Origin: Roseomonas sp. E05
GTDB lineage: Bacteria > Pseudomonadota > Alphaproteobacteria > Acetobacterales > Acetobacteraceae
Assembly: GCF_030063475.1 (NCBI RefSeq)
Contig: NZ_JASIRT010000033.1
Span: forward strand, 1 to 55,165
Direction: 5' to 3'
Length of the DNA: 55,165 bases
Shown here: in pieces, positions 28,255 through 36,309 of the stretch
How the letters are laid out: each line of letters begins with the position of its first letter
Position numbering within the stretch: position 1 is the first letter of the stretch
Position numbers and translations under genes: made by a program
Notes under the pieces: generated by a model
What the model saw: the letters and a program-made list of their open reading frames with translations, nothing else
Told to the model about the DNA's origin: nothing
Databases searched by the model: none

Positions 28255-29586
28255 ATGTCCGAGATCACGCGGCGCACCGCGTTGCGCGCGGCTGCCGGCC
28301 TGCTGGCGGCCCCGGCTCTGGTGGAGCGCGCCGGCGCCCAGCAGGCTTTCGACTGGAAGCGCTTCAAGGGCGAGAAGGTGGAGGTGAGCCTCACCGCCAA
28401 CCCGCGCTCCGCCCTGTTGCTCAAGCACCAGCCGGAGTTCGAGGAGCTGACCGGCATCAAGGTCGGCGCCGAGCAGATCCCGGAACAGCAGCACCGGCAG
28501 AAATTCGTCATCGAGTTCGCCTCGGGGCGGCCCTCCTTCGACGTGATCGGCATCAGCCTGCACGTGAACAAGCGGCAGGTCGGCCGGGCGAAGTGGTGCG
28601 CCGACCTGCGGCCGATGATCCAGGACGCCGCGCTGACCGCGCCGGATTTCGACTTCGCCGACTTCGGCAAGGGCGCCGTCGCCTATTCGACCCAGGCGGA
28701 CGGGCGGATGGACACGCTGCCCGAGTTCACCGACTATTTCATCCTCTATTACAACAAGGACCTGCTGGCGGCGAAGAACATCGCCCTGCCCAGGACCTTC
28801 GATGAGCTCTACGCCGCCGCCAAGGCGCTGACCGACCCTTCCAAGCAGCAATACGGCTTCGTCGGGCGCGGGCTGCGCAACGCCAATGTGGTGCTCTGGA
28901 CGTCCTTCCTGCTCGGCACGTCGCAGCGTGACACCGTCAGCGCCGACCGCAAGCTGCTGACCGACACGGCGGACGCCGTCTGGGCGGGCGAGATGTATCA
29001 GAAGCTGATGCGGGACTGCGCGCCGCCCGGCAGCATCGGCTTCAACTGGAACGAGTGCCAGACCACCTTCATGCAGGGGCGCGCCGCTTTCTGGATCGAC
29101 GGCGTGGGCTTCGCCGCCCCGCTGGAGGACAAGACGCGCTCCCGCGTCGCCGGCAAGGTGGGCTACGGGGTGGTGCCGGCCGGGCCGGCGCACCACAACT
29201 GCTGCATGTTCGGCACCGGCCTCGGCGTCAGCGAGCAGAGCAGCCGCAAGGAGCCGGCCTGGTACTATGTGCAATGGGCGGTCAACAAGACGAACCAGCT
29301 CCGCTTCCTGACCTCCGGCGCCGGTGCCCCGGCCCGCAGCAGCCCCTTCCGCAACGAGGAGGCAATCAAGGACAGCCGCTTCCCGCGCGAGTTCTTCGAC
29401 ACCCTGGTGAAGAGCGCCAGCATCGCCCGCCCGGGCCTGCCGGAGATCGTGCCCGTCACCGAGTTCCGCGACACCATCGGTGCGGCGCTGACCAACATGG
29501 TGGGCGGCGCCGACCCGGCGGCCGAGCTGAAGCGCGCCACCGAGGCCTTCCGCCCGGTGCTGGAGCAGTCGGAGCGCGCCACCTGA
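28255..29586 (+). CDS. ABC transporter substrate-binding protein (sugar type)
   Basis: The 443-residue exported protein begins with a Tat-like signal (RRTALRAAAGLLAAPALV) cut near residue 28. The rest fits the extracellular solute-binding protein family 1 fold used by CUT1 sugar importers, with FDVIGISLHVNK early and a TTFMQGRAAFWIDG segment typical of these proteins. It overlaps the first permease by one base (TGATG). Sugar, polyol or oligosaccharide is the likely ligand; the neighbouring enzymes suggest an aldonate or a sugar oxidised to one. Confidence 0.88.
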   Translation: MSEITRRTALRAAAGLLAAPALVERAGAQQAFDWKRFKGEKVEVSLTANPRSALLLKHQPEFEELTGIKVGAEQIPEQQHRQKFVIEFASGRPSFDVIGISLHVNKRQVGRAKWCADLRPMIQDAALTAPDFDFADFGKGAVAYSTQADGRMDTLPEFTDYFILYYNKDLLAAKNIALPRTFDELYAAAKALTDPSKQQYGFVGRGLRNANVVLWTSFLLGTSQRDTVSADRKLLTDTADAVWAGEMYQKLMRDCAPPGSIGFNWNECQTTFMQGRAAFWIDGVGFAAPLEDKTRSRVAGKVGYGVVPAGPAHHNCCMFGTGLGVSEQSSRKEPAWYYVQWAVNKTNQLRFLTSGAGAPARSSPFRNEEAIKDSRFPREFFDTLVKSASIARPGLPEIVPVTEFRDTIGAALTNMVGGADPAAELKRATEAFRPVLEQSERAT

Positions 29587-30506
29587 TGGGCAATTCCGCC
29601 GCCGCGCTGCCGAACAGCACCGCGGTGGCGGCCCCCGGCCGCCGCCGCAACTACGCCCGCCACTACGGCTGGTTCATCGTGCCGGCCGGGGCGGTGGTGC
29701 TGGCCGTCATTCTCTTTCCCTGGGCCTTCACCCTGTTCATGTCCGCGCATGACTGGAAGATCGGCGGCGGCCGGCTCTATGTGGGCCTGGAGAACTACCG
29801 CAAGCTCTTCACCGACGAGCGCTTCCTCTGGTCGGTGCTGCGCACGCTGTACTTCACGGCGCTCGCCGTGATCCTGCCAATGCTGTTCGGCACCGCCGCC
29901 GCGCTGGTGTTCAACCGCCGCTTCCCGTTGCGTGGCCTGGCGCGCACCATTTTCATCCTGCCGATGATGGCGACGCCGGTGGCGGTGGCGCTGGTCTGGA
30001 CAATGATGTTCCACCCGCAACTCGGCGTGCTGAACTGGCTGCTGACACAGCTCGGCCTGCCGCCCAGCATGTGGGTCTATGACGCGCGCACGGTGATCCC
30101 GACCCTCGTCCTTGTCGAGGTCTGGCACTGGACGCCGCTGGTCATGCTGATCGTGCTCGGCGGCCTTGCCTCGCTGCCGGTCGATCCCTACGAGGCGGCG
30201 AAGATCGACGGCGCCAGCGCCTGGCAGGCCTTCCGCCACATCACCCTGCCGCTGCTGATGCCCTTCCTCGTGGTGGCGCTGATCATCCGCACCATCGACG
30301 CGCTGAAGGCCTTCGACACCATCTACGTCATCACCCAGGGCGGGCCGGGAACGAGCAGCGAGACCATCAACATCTTTCTCTACCTGCAGGGCTTCGCTTA
30401 TTACAACATGGGCTATGCCAGCGCGGTCGTGGTGGTGTTCTTCGCGCTGATCGTCTCCCTCGCGGCGCTGCTGCTCTGGACGCGAAACCGGGTGCGGAGC
30501 GCATGA
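29586..30506 (+). CDS. ABC sugar transporter permease (MalF/UgpA type)
   Basis: This 306-residue inner-membrane protein has six predicted helices. The cytoplasmic EAA loop EAAKIDGASAWQAF binds the transporter ATPase. A long hydrophilic N-terminus of about 25 residues precedes the first helix. It overlaps the binding-protein gene by one base and the second permease by four, which points to tight co-translation. Confidence 0.92.
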   Translation: MGNSAAALPNSTAVAAPGRRRNYARHYGWFIVPAGAVVLAVILFPWAFTLFMSAHDWKIGGGRLYVGLENYRKLFTDERFLWSVLRTLYFTALAVILPMLFGTAAALVFNRRFPLRGLARTIFILPMMATPVAVALVWTMMFHPQLGVLNWLLTQLGLPPSMWVYDARTVIPTLVLVEVWHWTPLVMLIVLGGLASLPVDPYEAAKIDGASAWQAFRHITLPLLMPFLVVALIIRTIDALKAFDTIYVITQGGPGTSSETINIFLYLQGFAYYNMGYASAVVVVFFALIVSLAALLLWTRNRVRSA

Positions 30507-31321
30507 TGCGCCTGCTGGAGAAGCTCGGCTTCGCGCTGGCCGTGTTGGTGCTGGTCTCGCCGGCGGCGCTGGTCTTCCTCTGGATGCTCTCGCTTTCGCT
30601 GAAGACCGAGCTGGACAACACCGCCTGGCCGCCGGTCTTCATCCCCAACCCGCCGGTCTGGGACAACTTCGCCGCCGTCTTCGCCCGCAACGACTTCCTG
30701 CTCTACACCTGGAACAGCGTCGTCGTCTCCTTCTCGGCCACGGGGCTGGCCATCCTGATCGGCGTGCCTGCCGGCTACGGCATCGCCAAGATGCGCGCCA
30801 CCCGCGCAGCCATGGTGATCCTGATCGCGCGCATCACGCCGGGGCTCTCCTACCTCATTCCGCTCTTCCTGCTGTTCCAGTGGCTCGGGCTGACCGGCAC
30901 GCTGGCACCGATCGTCATCACCCACCTCGTCATCACCGTGCCCATCGTGGTCTGGGTGATGATCGGCTTCTTCGAAGGGCTGCCGGGCGAGCTGGAAGAG
31001 GCGGCACTGGTGGATGGCGCGACCATCTGGCAGGCCTTCCGCCATGTCGCCTTTCCGCTGGCGCGGCCGGGCATCACCGTGGCCACCATCCTCGCCTTCA
31101 TCTTCTCCTGGAACAACTTCATCTTCGCCGTGGTGCTGGCGGGGCGCGAGACGCGCACCCTGCCGGTCGCGGTGAACAACATGCTCACCTTCGAGCAGAT
31201 CTCCTGGGGCCCGCTCGCCGCCGCGGCGCTGCTCGTCACGCTCCCCGTGCTGCTGCTGACCCTCCTGGCGCAGAAGCAGATCATCGCAGGACTGACGACA
31301 GGCGGGGTGAAGGGCGGCTAG
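30503..31321 (+). CDS. ABC sugar transporter permease (MalG/UgpE type)
   Basis: The 272-residue permease has six membrane helices and the EAA loop EAALVDGATIWQAF. It forms a heterodimer with the upstream permease. It is the last gene of the run; no ATP-binding (MalK/UgpC-like) gene follows or precedes, so the ATPase must be supplied from elsewhere, as happens with shared MsmK/UgpC-like subunits. Confidence 0.92.
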   Translation: MMRLLEKLGFALAVLVLVSPAALVFLWMLSLSLKTELDNTAWPPVFIPNPPVWDNFAAVFARNDFLLYTWNSVVVSFSATGLAILIGVPAGYGIAKMRATRAAMVILIARITPGLSYLIPLFLLFQWLGLTGTLAPIVITHLVITVPIVVWVMIGFFEGLPGELEEAALVDGATIWQAFRHVAFPLARPGITVATILAFIFSWNNFIFAVVLAGRETRTLPVAVNNMLTFEQISWGPLAAAALLVTLPVLLLTLLAQKQIIAGLTTGGVKGG

Positions 31322-31327
31322 AACAGA

Positions 31328-31385
31328 CCAAGGGGGCGCCGCCCCCTTGGAACCCCCGCCGGGGCGACACTGTCGCCCCGGACCC
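31328..31385. repeat. Two-hairpin GC-rich repeat, copy B (inverted)
   Basis: CCAAGGGGGC / GCCCCCTTGG (31328-31350) and CCGGGGCGACA / TGTCGCCCCGG (31359-31381) form two strong stems. Read on the minus strand it matches copy A at 26180-26243 in order and spacing. It again lies between convergent genes and probably ends transcription from both sides. Confidence 0.7.
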
Positions 31386-31391
31386 CGCCGA

Positions 31392-32405
31392 TCATTTCAG
31401 CGAAGGCAGCTCCCGCAGCAGCGCCTCGTGGAACCGCTCCGGCGCCTGGATCTGCGGCGAATGGCCGAGTTCGGGGAAGCGCACCAGCCGCGCGTTGGGA
31501 ATGGCCTCGGCGGTGCGCGGCCCGAGCTCGGCATAGTTGCCGATGCGCGCCTGCACCTCCGGCGGCGCGGCCCCCTTGCCGATGGCGGTGTTGTCCTTCT
31601 CGCCGATCAGCAGCAGCGTCGGCACGCGGATGCGCGGGAAGTCCTGCACCACGGGCTGGGTGAAGACCATGTCGCTGGTCAGCGCCTGGTTCCACATCAC
31701 CGCCTCCCGGCCGGAGCCGGCATACATGCCGGCCAGCATCTCCACCCAGCGGTCGTAGCGCGGCTCCCAGGTGCCCGCATAGTAGGTGTTGCGCTGGTAG
31801 TTGCGGATGCCGGCCGCCGTCGTCTTCCGCTCCCCGGCGAGCCATTGGTCCACGGTCTGGTAGGGGACGCCCTTGGCCTCCCAGTCCTCCAGCCCGATCG
31901 GGTTGACCATCACCAGCGCCTCGGTCGCCTCCGGAAAGGTCAGGGCGTAGCGTGCGGCCAACATTCCACCCATCGAATGGCCCATCACCACGGCACGCTC
32001 GATGCCCAGCGAATGCAGCAACGCATGCGTGTTGGCGGCGAGCTGGTGCAGGCTGAACTGGTAGCCCTCCGGCTTTGTCGAGCGGCAGAAGCCGATCTGG
32101 TCAGGCACGATGACGCGCCACCCCTGGTCGCGCAGCACGCCGATCGTGGCCTCCCAGGTGGCGCCGCAGAAGTTCTTGCCATGCAGCAGGACGATGCTGC
32201 GCCCGTTGGGGCGCTCGGGGCGGACATCCATGTAGCCCATGCTCAGCGCCTGACGCTGCGAGGTCAGCGCGAAGTCCCGGGTCGGGTAGGGATAGGTGAA
32301 GCCCTCCAGCCGCGCCCCATAAGGGGGCGTGCTATCGGCGGGCTGCGCCAGGGTCGGCGACGCGCCGAGCAGAAGCGATGCGGCGAGAAGAAGGGCTGGG
32401 CGCAT
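31392..32405 (-). CDS. Exported alpha/beta hydrolase
   Basis: The 337-residue protein has a cleavable signal peptide (LLLAASLLLGASPTLAQP), so it acts outside the cytoplasm. The hydrolase domain shows the oxyanion segment VLLHGKNFCG, the nucleophile GHSMGG (Ser144) and a late LGHSPQ histidine. It resembles epoxide hydrolase and carboxylesterase-like enzymes; the reaction cannot be named. The ATG at 32405 has GGAG nine bases upstream, so it is preferred over 32414. It converges on the ABC-transporter operon and may process its substrate in the periplasm. Confidence 0.85.
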   Translation of the reverse strand: MRPALLLAASLLLGASPTLAQPADSTPPYGARLEGFTYPYPTRDFALTSQRQALSMGYMDVRPERPNGRSIVLLHGKNFCGATWEATIGVLRDQGWRVIVPDQIGFCRSTKPEGYQFSLHQLAANTHALLHSLGIERAVVMGHSMGGMLAARYALTFPEATEALVMVNPIGLEDWEAKGVPYQTVDQWLAGERKTTAAGIRNYQRNTYYAGTWEPRYDRWVEMLAGMYAGSGREAVMWNQALTSDMVFTQPVVQDFPRIRVPTLLLIGEKDNTAIGKGAAPPEVQARIGNYAELGPRTAEAIPNARLVRFPELGHSPQIQAPERFHEALLRELPSLK

Positions 32406-32538
32406 GGTCGTCATCTCCGGTTGAGGTGGCGTCGTGCCGGATATGGGAGGCGCCCCCGCCCGGGCCGCTCACGATGACGCCAGCAAAGCCGGCCGCGCAG
32501 GCTGACAGCGGCGCCCTCAGGCGCTATGGCGCATCGCC

Positions 32539-33675
32539 ATGTCCGTCCCGGATCGTCCCGCCGTCCTGCAGGTCCTCCCCGCGCTGAACGCGGGCGGGGT
32601 GGAGCGCGGCACGCTCGAAATCGCGGCCGCCCTGGCGGAAGGAGGATTTCGCCCGCTGGTCGCCTCCGCCGGCGGGCGCCTGGTGCCGGAACTGGAGCGG
32701 CTGGGCGGGCGGCACCTCCTGCTGCCGCTGGGCGGCAAGTCGCCCGCCGCGCTGCTGCGCAACGCCGCTGCGCTGGAGCGCCTCGTGCGGACCGAGGGCG
32801 TGCGCATCATCCACGCCCGCAGCCGCTTCCCGGCCTGGTCGGCGCTGCTCGCCGCCCGGCGCACGGGCGCGCGCTTCGTCACCACCTATCACGGCACCTA
32901 CAACGAGGGCTTCCCGGGGAAGCGGCTCTACAACTCGGTGATGGCCCGCGGCGAGCGGGTCATCGCCGTCAGCCACTTCATCGCCGAGCTGATCCGGGCG
33001 CGGCACGGCACCGATCCCGCCCGCATCCGGCTGATCCCGCGCGGCGTGGATGTGCGGGCCTTCGATCCGGCCGCCGTGCCGCCGGAGCGGGTGGCGGCGC
33101 TGCGCGCAGCCTGGGGCGTGCCGGAAGGGCGGCCCGTGCTGCTGCTGCCCGGCCGCCTGACGCGCTGGAAAGGGCAGGGTGTGCTGCTGGAGGCGCTGGC
33201 CCGCCTGCCGGCGCCGCGCCCCTTCGCGCTGCTGCTCGGCGAGGCCGGCCGGGGCGCCTTCGCGGAGGAGCTGCGCCGGCGCGCCGTCGAGCTCGGCCTT
33301 GCCGGCGACGTCGCCATGCCCGGCCACAGCGACGACCTGCCCGCCGCCTTCCTGCTGGCCGACCTCGCGCTGCACTGCTCGACCGATGCCGAGGCCTTCG
33401 GCCGCACCATCGTCGAGGCTCAGGCCATGGCCCGGCCGGTGATCGCCGCCGATCTCGGCGCCCCGCGCGAGACGGTGCGGCAGGGCGAGACCGGCTGGCG
33501 CGTGCCGCCCGGCAACCCGGCGGCGCTGGCCGCCGCCATCGCCCACGCCCTGGCCCTGCCGCCGGCGGAGCGCGCCGCCATCGGCGCCCGTGCCCAGGCC
33601 GTGGTGCGGGCCGAGTACACCACCGCGGCGATGCAGCGCGCGACGCTCGCCGTCTATCGGGAACTGCTGGCGTGA
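32539..33675 (+). CDS. Family 4 glycosyltransferase
   Basis: The 378-residue protein is a GT-B fold retaining glycosyltransferase. The N-terminal half has the NAGGVERGTLEIA loop typical of nucleotide-sugar acceptor sites, and the C-terminal half carries LLPGRLTRWKGQGVLLEA and the E-x7-E motif in EAFGRTIVEAQA. It transfers a sugar to a lipid or polysaccharide, probably for LPS or exopolysaccharide. The stop overlaps the next glycosyltransferase start as GTGA, so they are translated together. Confidence 0.9.
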   Translation: MSVPDRPAVLQVLPALNAGGVERGTLEIAAALAEGGFRPLVASAGGRLVPELERLGGRHLLLPLGGKSPAALLRNAAALERLVRTEGVRIIHARSRFPAWSALLAARRTGARFVTTYHGTYNEGFPGKRLYNSVMARGERVIAVSHFIAELIRARHGTDPARIRLIPRGVDVRAFDPAAVPPERVAALRAAWGVPEGRPVLLLPGRLTRWKGQGVLLEALARLPAPRPFALLLGEAGRGAFAEELRRRAVELGLAGDVAMPGHSDDLPAAFLLADLALHCSTDAEAFGRTIVEAQAMARPVIAADLGAPRETVRQGETGWRVPPGNPAALAAAIAHALALPPAERAAIGARAQAVVRAEYTTAAMQRATLAVYRELLA

Positions 33676-34592
33676 CGCAGCGCATCCTGGTCATCAAGCT
33701 TTCGGCGCTGGGCGACTTCATCCAGGCCTTCGGCCCCTTCGCCGCCATCCGGTCGCACCACCCGGATGCCGAGATCACCCTGCTGACCACCCCGCCCTTC
33801 GCGCCCCTGGCTCGCCGTTCCCCCTGGTTCGACCAGGTCTGGGAGGACGGGCGCCCCTCCTGGGGCGACCTGCCGGCGGTGTGGCGCCTGGCCCGCAAGC
33901 TGCGCCGCCCGGACTTCGACCGTGTCTATGACCTGCAGACCTCCGGCCGCTCCTCGCGCTACCGCTGGCTGACGGGCAGCCGGCCGGAATGGTCGGGCAT
34001 CGCCGCAGGCGCCAGCCACCGGCACGACAACCCGGCGCGCGACCACATGCACACGGTGGAGCGGCAACGCGAGCAGTTGCGCATCGCCGGCATCACGGAC
34101 TTCCCGCCGCCCGACATGGCCTGGCTGGAGAGCGACCTCTCCGCCTTCGGCCTGCCGCCGCGCCTCGGGCTGCTGATTCCCGGTGCCTCGCCGGGCCATC
34201 CAGGCAAGCGCTGGCCGGTGGAGCGCTATGCCGCGCTGGCGGCGCAGCTCGACTGCCCGGTCGCGGTTCTCGGGGGCGGCGCGGAGAAGCCGCTCGCCCA
34301 GGCGATCCGGCAGGCGGCGCCGGCGACGCTGGACCTCACCGGGCGCACCAGCCTGCTGCAGATCGGTGCGCTGGCGCGGCGTGCCGCCTTCGCCATCGGC
34401 AACGACACCGGCCCGACGCATCTGGTCGCCATCGCCGGCTGCCCGACGGTCGCGCTGTTCGGAGATGCCAGCAACCCGGACCTCTGCGCGCCGCGCGGCC
34501 CGGCGGTGGCGGTGCTGCGGCATGTTCCGCTCGCCGCCCTGCCCGTTGAGGCGGTGCGGCGGGTTGTGGCGGGACTGGCGGCGGAGGGCTGA
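33672..34592 (+). CDS. Family 9 glycosyltransferase (heptosyltransferase-like)
   Basis: The 306-residue protein begins with ILVIKLSALGDFIQAFGPFAAI, the hallmark of WaaF/WaaC-like ADP-heptose transferases, and ends with the donor-binding region FAIGNDTGPTHLVAIAGCPTVALFG. Its role should be LPS core assembly at the inner face of the membrane. The GTG start overlaps the preceding gene by four bases. Acceptor position and exact sugar cannot be deduced. Confidence 0.9.
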   Translation: MTQRILVIKLSALGDFIQAFGPFAAIRSHHPDAEITLLTTPPFAPLARRSPWFDQVWEDGRPSWGDLPAVWRLARKLRRPDFDRVYDLQTSGRSSRYRWLTGSRPEWSGIAAGASHRHDNPARDHMHTVERQREQLRIAGITDFPPPDMAWLESDLSAFGLPPRLGLLIPGASPGHPGKRWPVERYAALAAQLDCPVAVLGGGAEKPLAQAIRQAAPATLDLTGRTSLLQIGALARRAAFAIGNDTGPTHLVAIAGCPTVALFGDASNPDLCAPRGPAVAVLRHVPLAALPVEAVRRVVAGLAAEG

Positions 34593-34595
34593 GCC

Positions 34596-35048
34596 TCAGG
34601 GCAGAGGCGAGAGGCTGCGCTTCAGGCAGCGCAGCGCGAAGGCGGTGCGGGTGTGGCGCACGCCGGGCAGCCGGTACAGCTTCTCCCGCAGCAGCGCCTC
34701 ATAGCCCGCCGTACCGCTGACCGCCGCCTTGAGGAGATAGTCGTATTCCCCGGTGGTGAGATGGCATTCCAGCACTTCCGGCATTTCCAGCACCGCCTGC
34801 TCAAAGCGGCCGAGGGCGGCCTCGTCATGCTTCTCCATCATGATCTCGACGAAGATCGTGTCCGGCAGGCCCAGCGCGGCCTGGCTCAGCAGGGCCACAT
34901 AGCCTTCGATCACCCCCGTCTGCTCCAGCCGGCGCACGCGGGTCCAGCAGGGGGAGGGGGAGATCCCGGCCTGCTCCGCCAGTTCGGCATTGGTCACGCG
35001 GGCGTTGCGCGCCAGCGTGCGGAGGATTCGGCGGTCGGTCTGGTCCAT
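34596..35048 (-). CDS. Lrp/AsnC-family transcriptional regulator
   Basis: The 150-residue regulator has an N-terminal winged helix (DQTDRRILRTLARNARVTNAELA, then ISPSPCWTRVRRLE) and a C-terminal RAM domain around TTGEYDYLLKAAV, which binds amino acids and forms octamers. It is divergent from the zeta-class GST gene, so that gene is a likely target; the promoter region contains paired AATTGGC elements 32 bp apart. Confidence 0.92.
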   Translation of the reverse strand: MDQTDRRILRTLARNARVTNAELAEQAGISPSPCWTRVRRLEQTGVIEGYVALLSQAALGLPDTIFVEIMMEKHDEAALGRFEQAVLEMPEVLECHLTTGEYDYLLKAAVSGTAGYEALLREKLYRLPGVRHTRTAFALRCLKRSLSPLP

Positions 35049-35182
35049 TGCGATCCCTCTCGAGGCTGGTGCCGGGCTGGAGCGGCATCATCGCACAAAC
35101 GTGAGCGAAGCGGTTCCGCGGCGCGAGAACAGCGCAATTGGCCCTCGCAATGCAACCAAAGAGCGAGAATTGGCGGAGGTTA

Positions 35183-35211
35183 TTGACAAAGTGTTGGAAC
35201 CGTAACAGAAT
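35183..35211 (+). promoter_or_regulatory. Sigma-70 type promoter of the GST gene
   Basis: TTGACA (35183-35188) is separated by 17 bases from CAGAAT (35206-35211). This is close to the housekeeping consensus. It would start transcription about 13 bases before the ATG at 35231. Two AATTGGC elements at 35136-35142 and 35168-35174 lie just upstream and could bind the divergent Lrp-type regulator. Confidence 0.6.
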
Positions 35212-35230
35212 CGCGATTGAGGGTTATGTG

Positions 35231-35857
35231 ATGCGGTTGCATGGTTATTTGCAGTCTTCGGCAACCTGGCAGGTTCGTGCGGCCCTGGCCCTGAAGGGGT
35301 TGACGGTGCCGGAGGTGCTGCACCGCCTGCCGGACGGCTCGCCTTGCCCGCCTGGGGAGGCCTCCCTCGGCGTGCCCGGCGGACTGCCGGCGCTGGAGCT
35401 TCCCGACGGTACCATCCTGACGCAGTCCCTCGCCATTCTCGAGTGGCTGGAGGAGATCTGGCCCAGCCCGCCGCTGCTGCCGCCCGACCCGCTGACGCGC
35501 GCGCGGGTGCGGGCCTTCGCCATGACCATCGCCTGCGAGGTGCAGCCGCTGCACGCGCCTCGCATGCAGGCCCGCCTTACGGCCGCCGGGCTTTCGGAAG
35601 GGCAGGTGCAGGGCTGGATGCGGCAGATGAGCGCTGAGCGGCTGGATGTCTGCGAGACGATGCTCTGCGGCATGGCCGGCCCGTTCTGCTTCGGTGACGT
35701 GCCCGGCCTCGCGGATGCCTGCCTCGTGCCGCAACTGCATGCGGCCCGGCAGCTCAGCGTCCACCTTGCCTTTCCCCGCCTGCTGGCGGCCGAGGCGGCC
35801 TGCATGACGCTGCCCGCCTTCCGCCAGGTCCACCCGGAGATGCTTCATGTCGGATGA
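35231..35857 (+). CDS. maiA: Zeta-class glutathione transferase / maleylacetoacetate isomerase-like
   Basis: The 208-residue protein has the thioredoxin-like N-terminal domain with SSATWQVRAALALKG, close to the zeta-class SSxSWRVR motif that carries the catalytic serine, and the LPALEL-DG-LTQSLAILEWLEE glutathione-binding segment. The C-terminal ADACLVPQLHAAR is typical of maleylacetoacetate isomerases of tyrosine breakdown. No homogentisate gene is adjacent, so a broader GST role is possible. The start at 35231 is 13 bases from the proposed promoter end, leaving little room for a ribosome binding site. Confidence 0.8.
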   Translation: MRLHGYLQSSATWQVRAALALKGLTVPEVLHRLPDGSPCPPGEASLGVPGGLPALELPDGTILTQSLAILEWLEEIWPSPPLLPPDPLTRARVRAFAMTIACEVQPLHAPRMQARLTAAGLSEGQVQGWMRQMSAERLDVCETMLCGMAGPFCFGDVPGLADACLVPQLHAARQLSVHLAFPRLLAAEAACMTLPAFRQVHPEMLHVG

Positions 35858-36203
35858 TCGCCGGCGCCGCCGCGCCCAGGCCTGCCTCGCGGCGCTGCTC
35901 GGCATGGCGCTGCTGCTGCCTGCCGGTGGAGCCCGGGCACAGCTCCGCAGCCTGTCGGTGCCGGCCGGGGCGGGCGTGGTCGTCGCCCCGCGTGGCCAGG
36001 CGCAGCCGCGCCTCGTGCGGCCACCGGCTGCGCTCTCGGACGCCGCGGCCGAGGCGCCCGCCCCGCTGCAGCTGCCAGCGGGCGGGCAGGGGCTGGCGGC
36101 GCCGCTTGGCCTCATCCTGCCGATGGCGGCGGGCGCCCTGCTGGGGGTCGGCGTGGCAGGCGGCGGCAGCGGCTCCAGCTCAGGCCCCGTCCGCACGCGC
36201 TGA
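35847..36203 (+). CDS. Small exported protein with glycine-rich C-terminus, unknown function
   Basis: The 118-residue protein is not recognised. It has a very basic N-terminus (DDRRRRRAQ), a signal peptide ending at GGARAQ, a proline/alanine-rich middle, a hydrophobic C-terminal helix (LGLILPMAAGALLGVGVAG) and a final Gly/Ser-rich tail. It could be a small envelope protein. Its ATG overlaps the end of the GST gene by 11 bases in another frame, so it is likely part of that transcript. Confidence 0.6.
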   Translation: MSDDRRRRRAQACLAALLGMALLLPAGGARAQLRSLSVPAGAGVVVAPRGQAQPRLVRPPAALSDAAAEAPAPLQLPAGGQGLAAPLGLILPMAAGALLGVGVAGGGSGSSSGPVRTR

Positions 36204-36309
36204 CCCGGTTCCCTCCCTCTCGACGCCGCCTGGGCGTGGCCGCATTCTGCTGCCGCATTTCCGCGAGGGAAGCCGTCCGTCCGGGCGGCGGGGAGCAGGA
36301 GGGGTCGCA

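Noticed and set aside
28162-29274. 370-residue minus-strand frame opposite the binding-protein gene
   Set aside because: Antisense shadow of a gene with a clear signal peptide and solute-binding fold; His/Arg/Gly-rich composition only.
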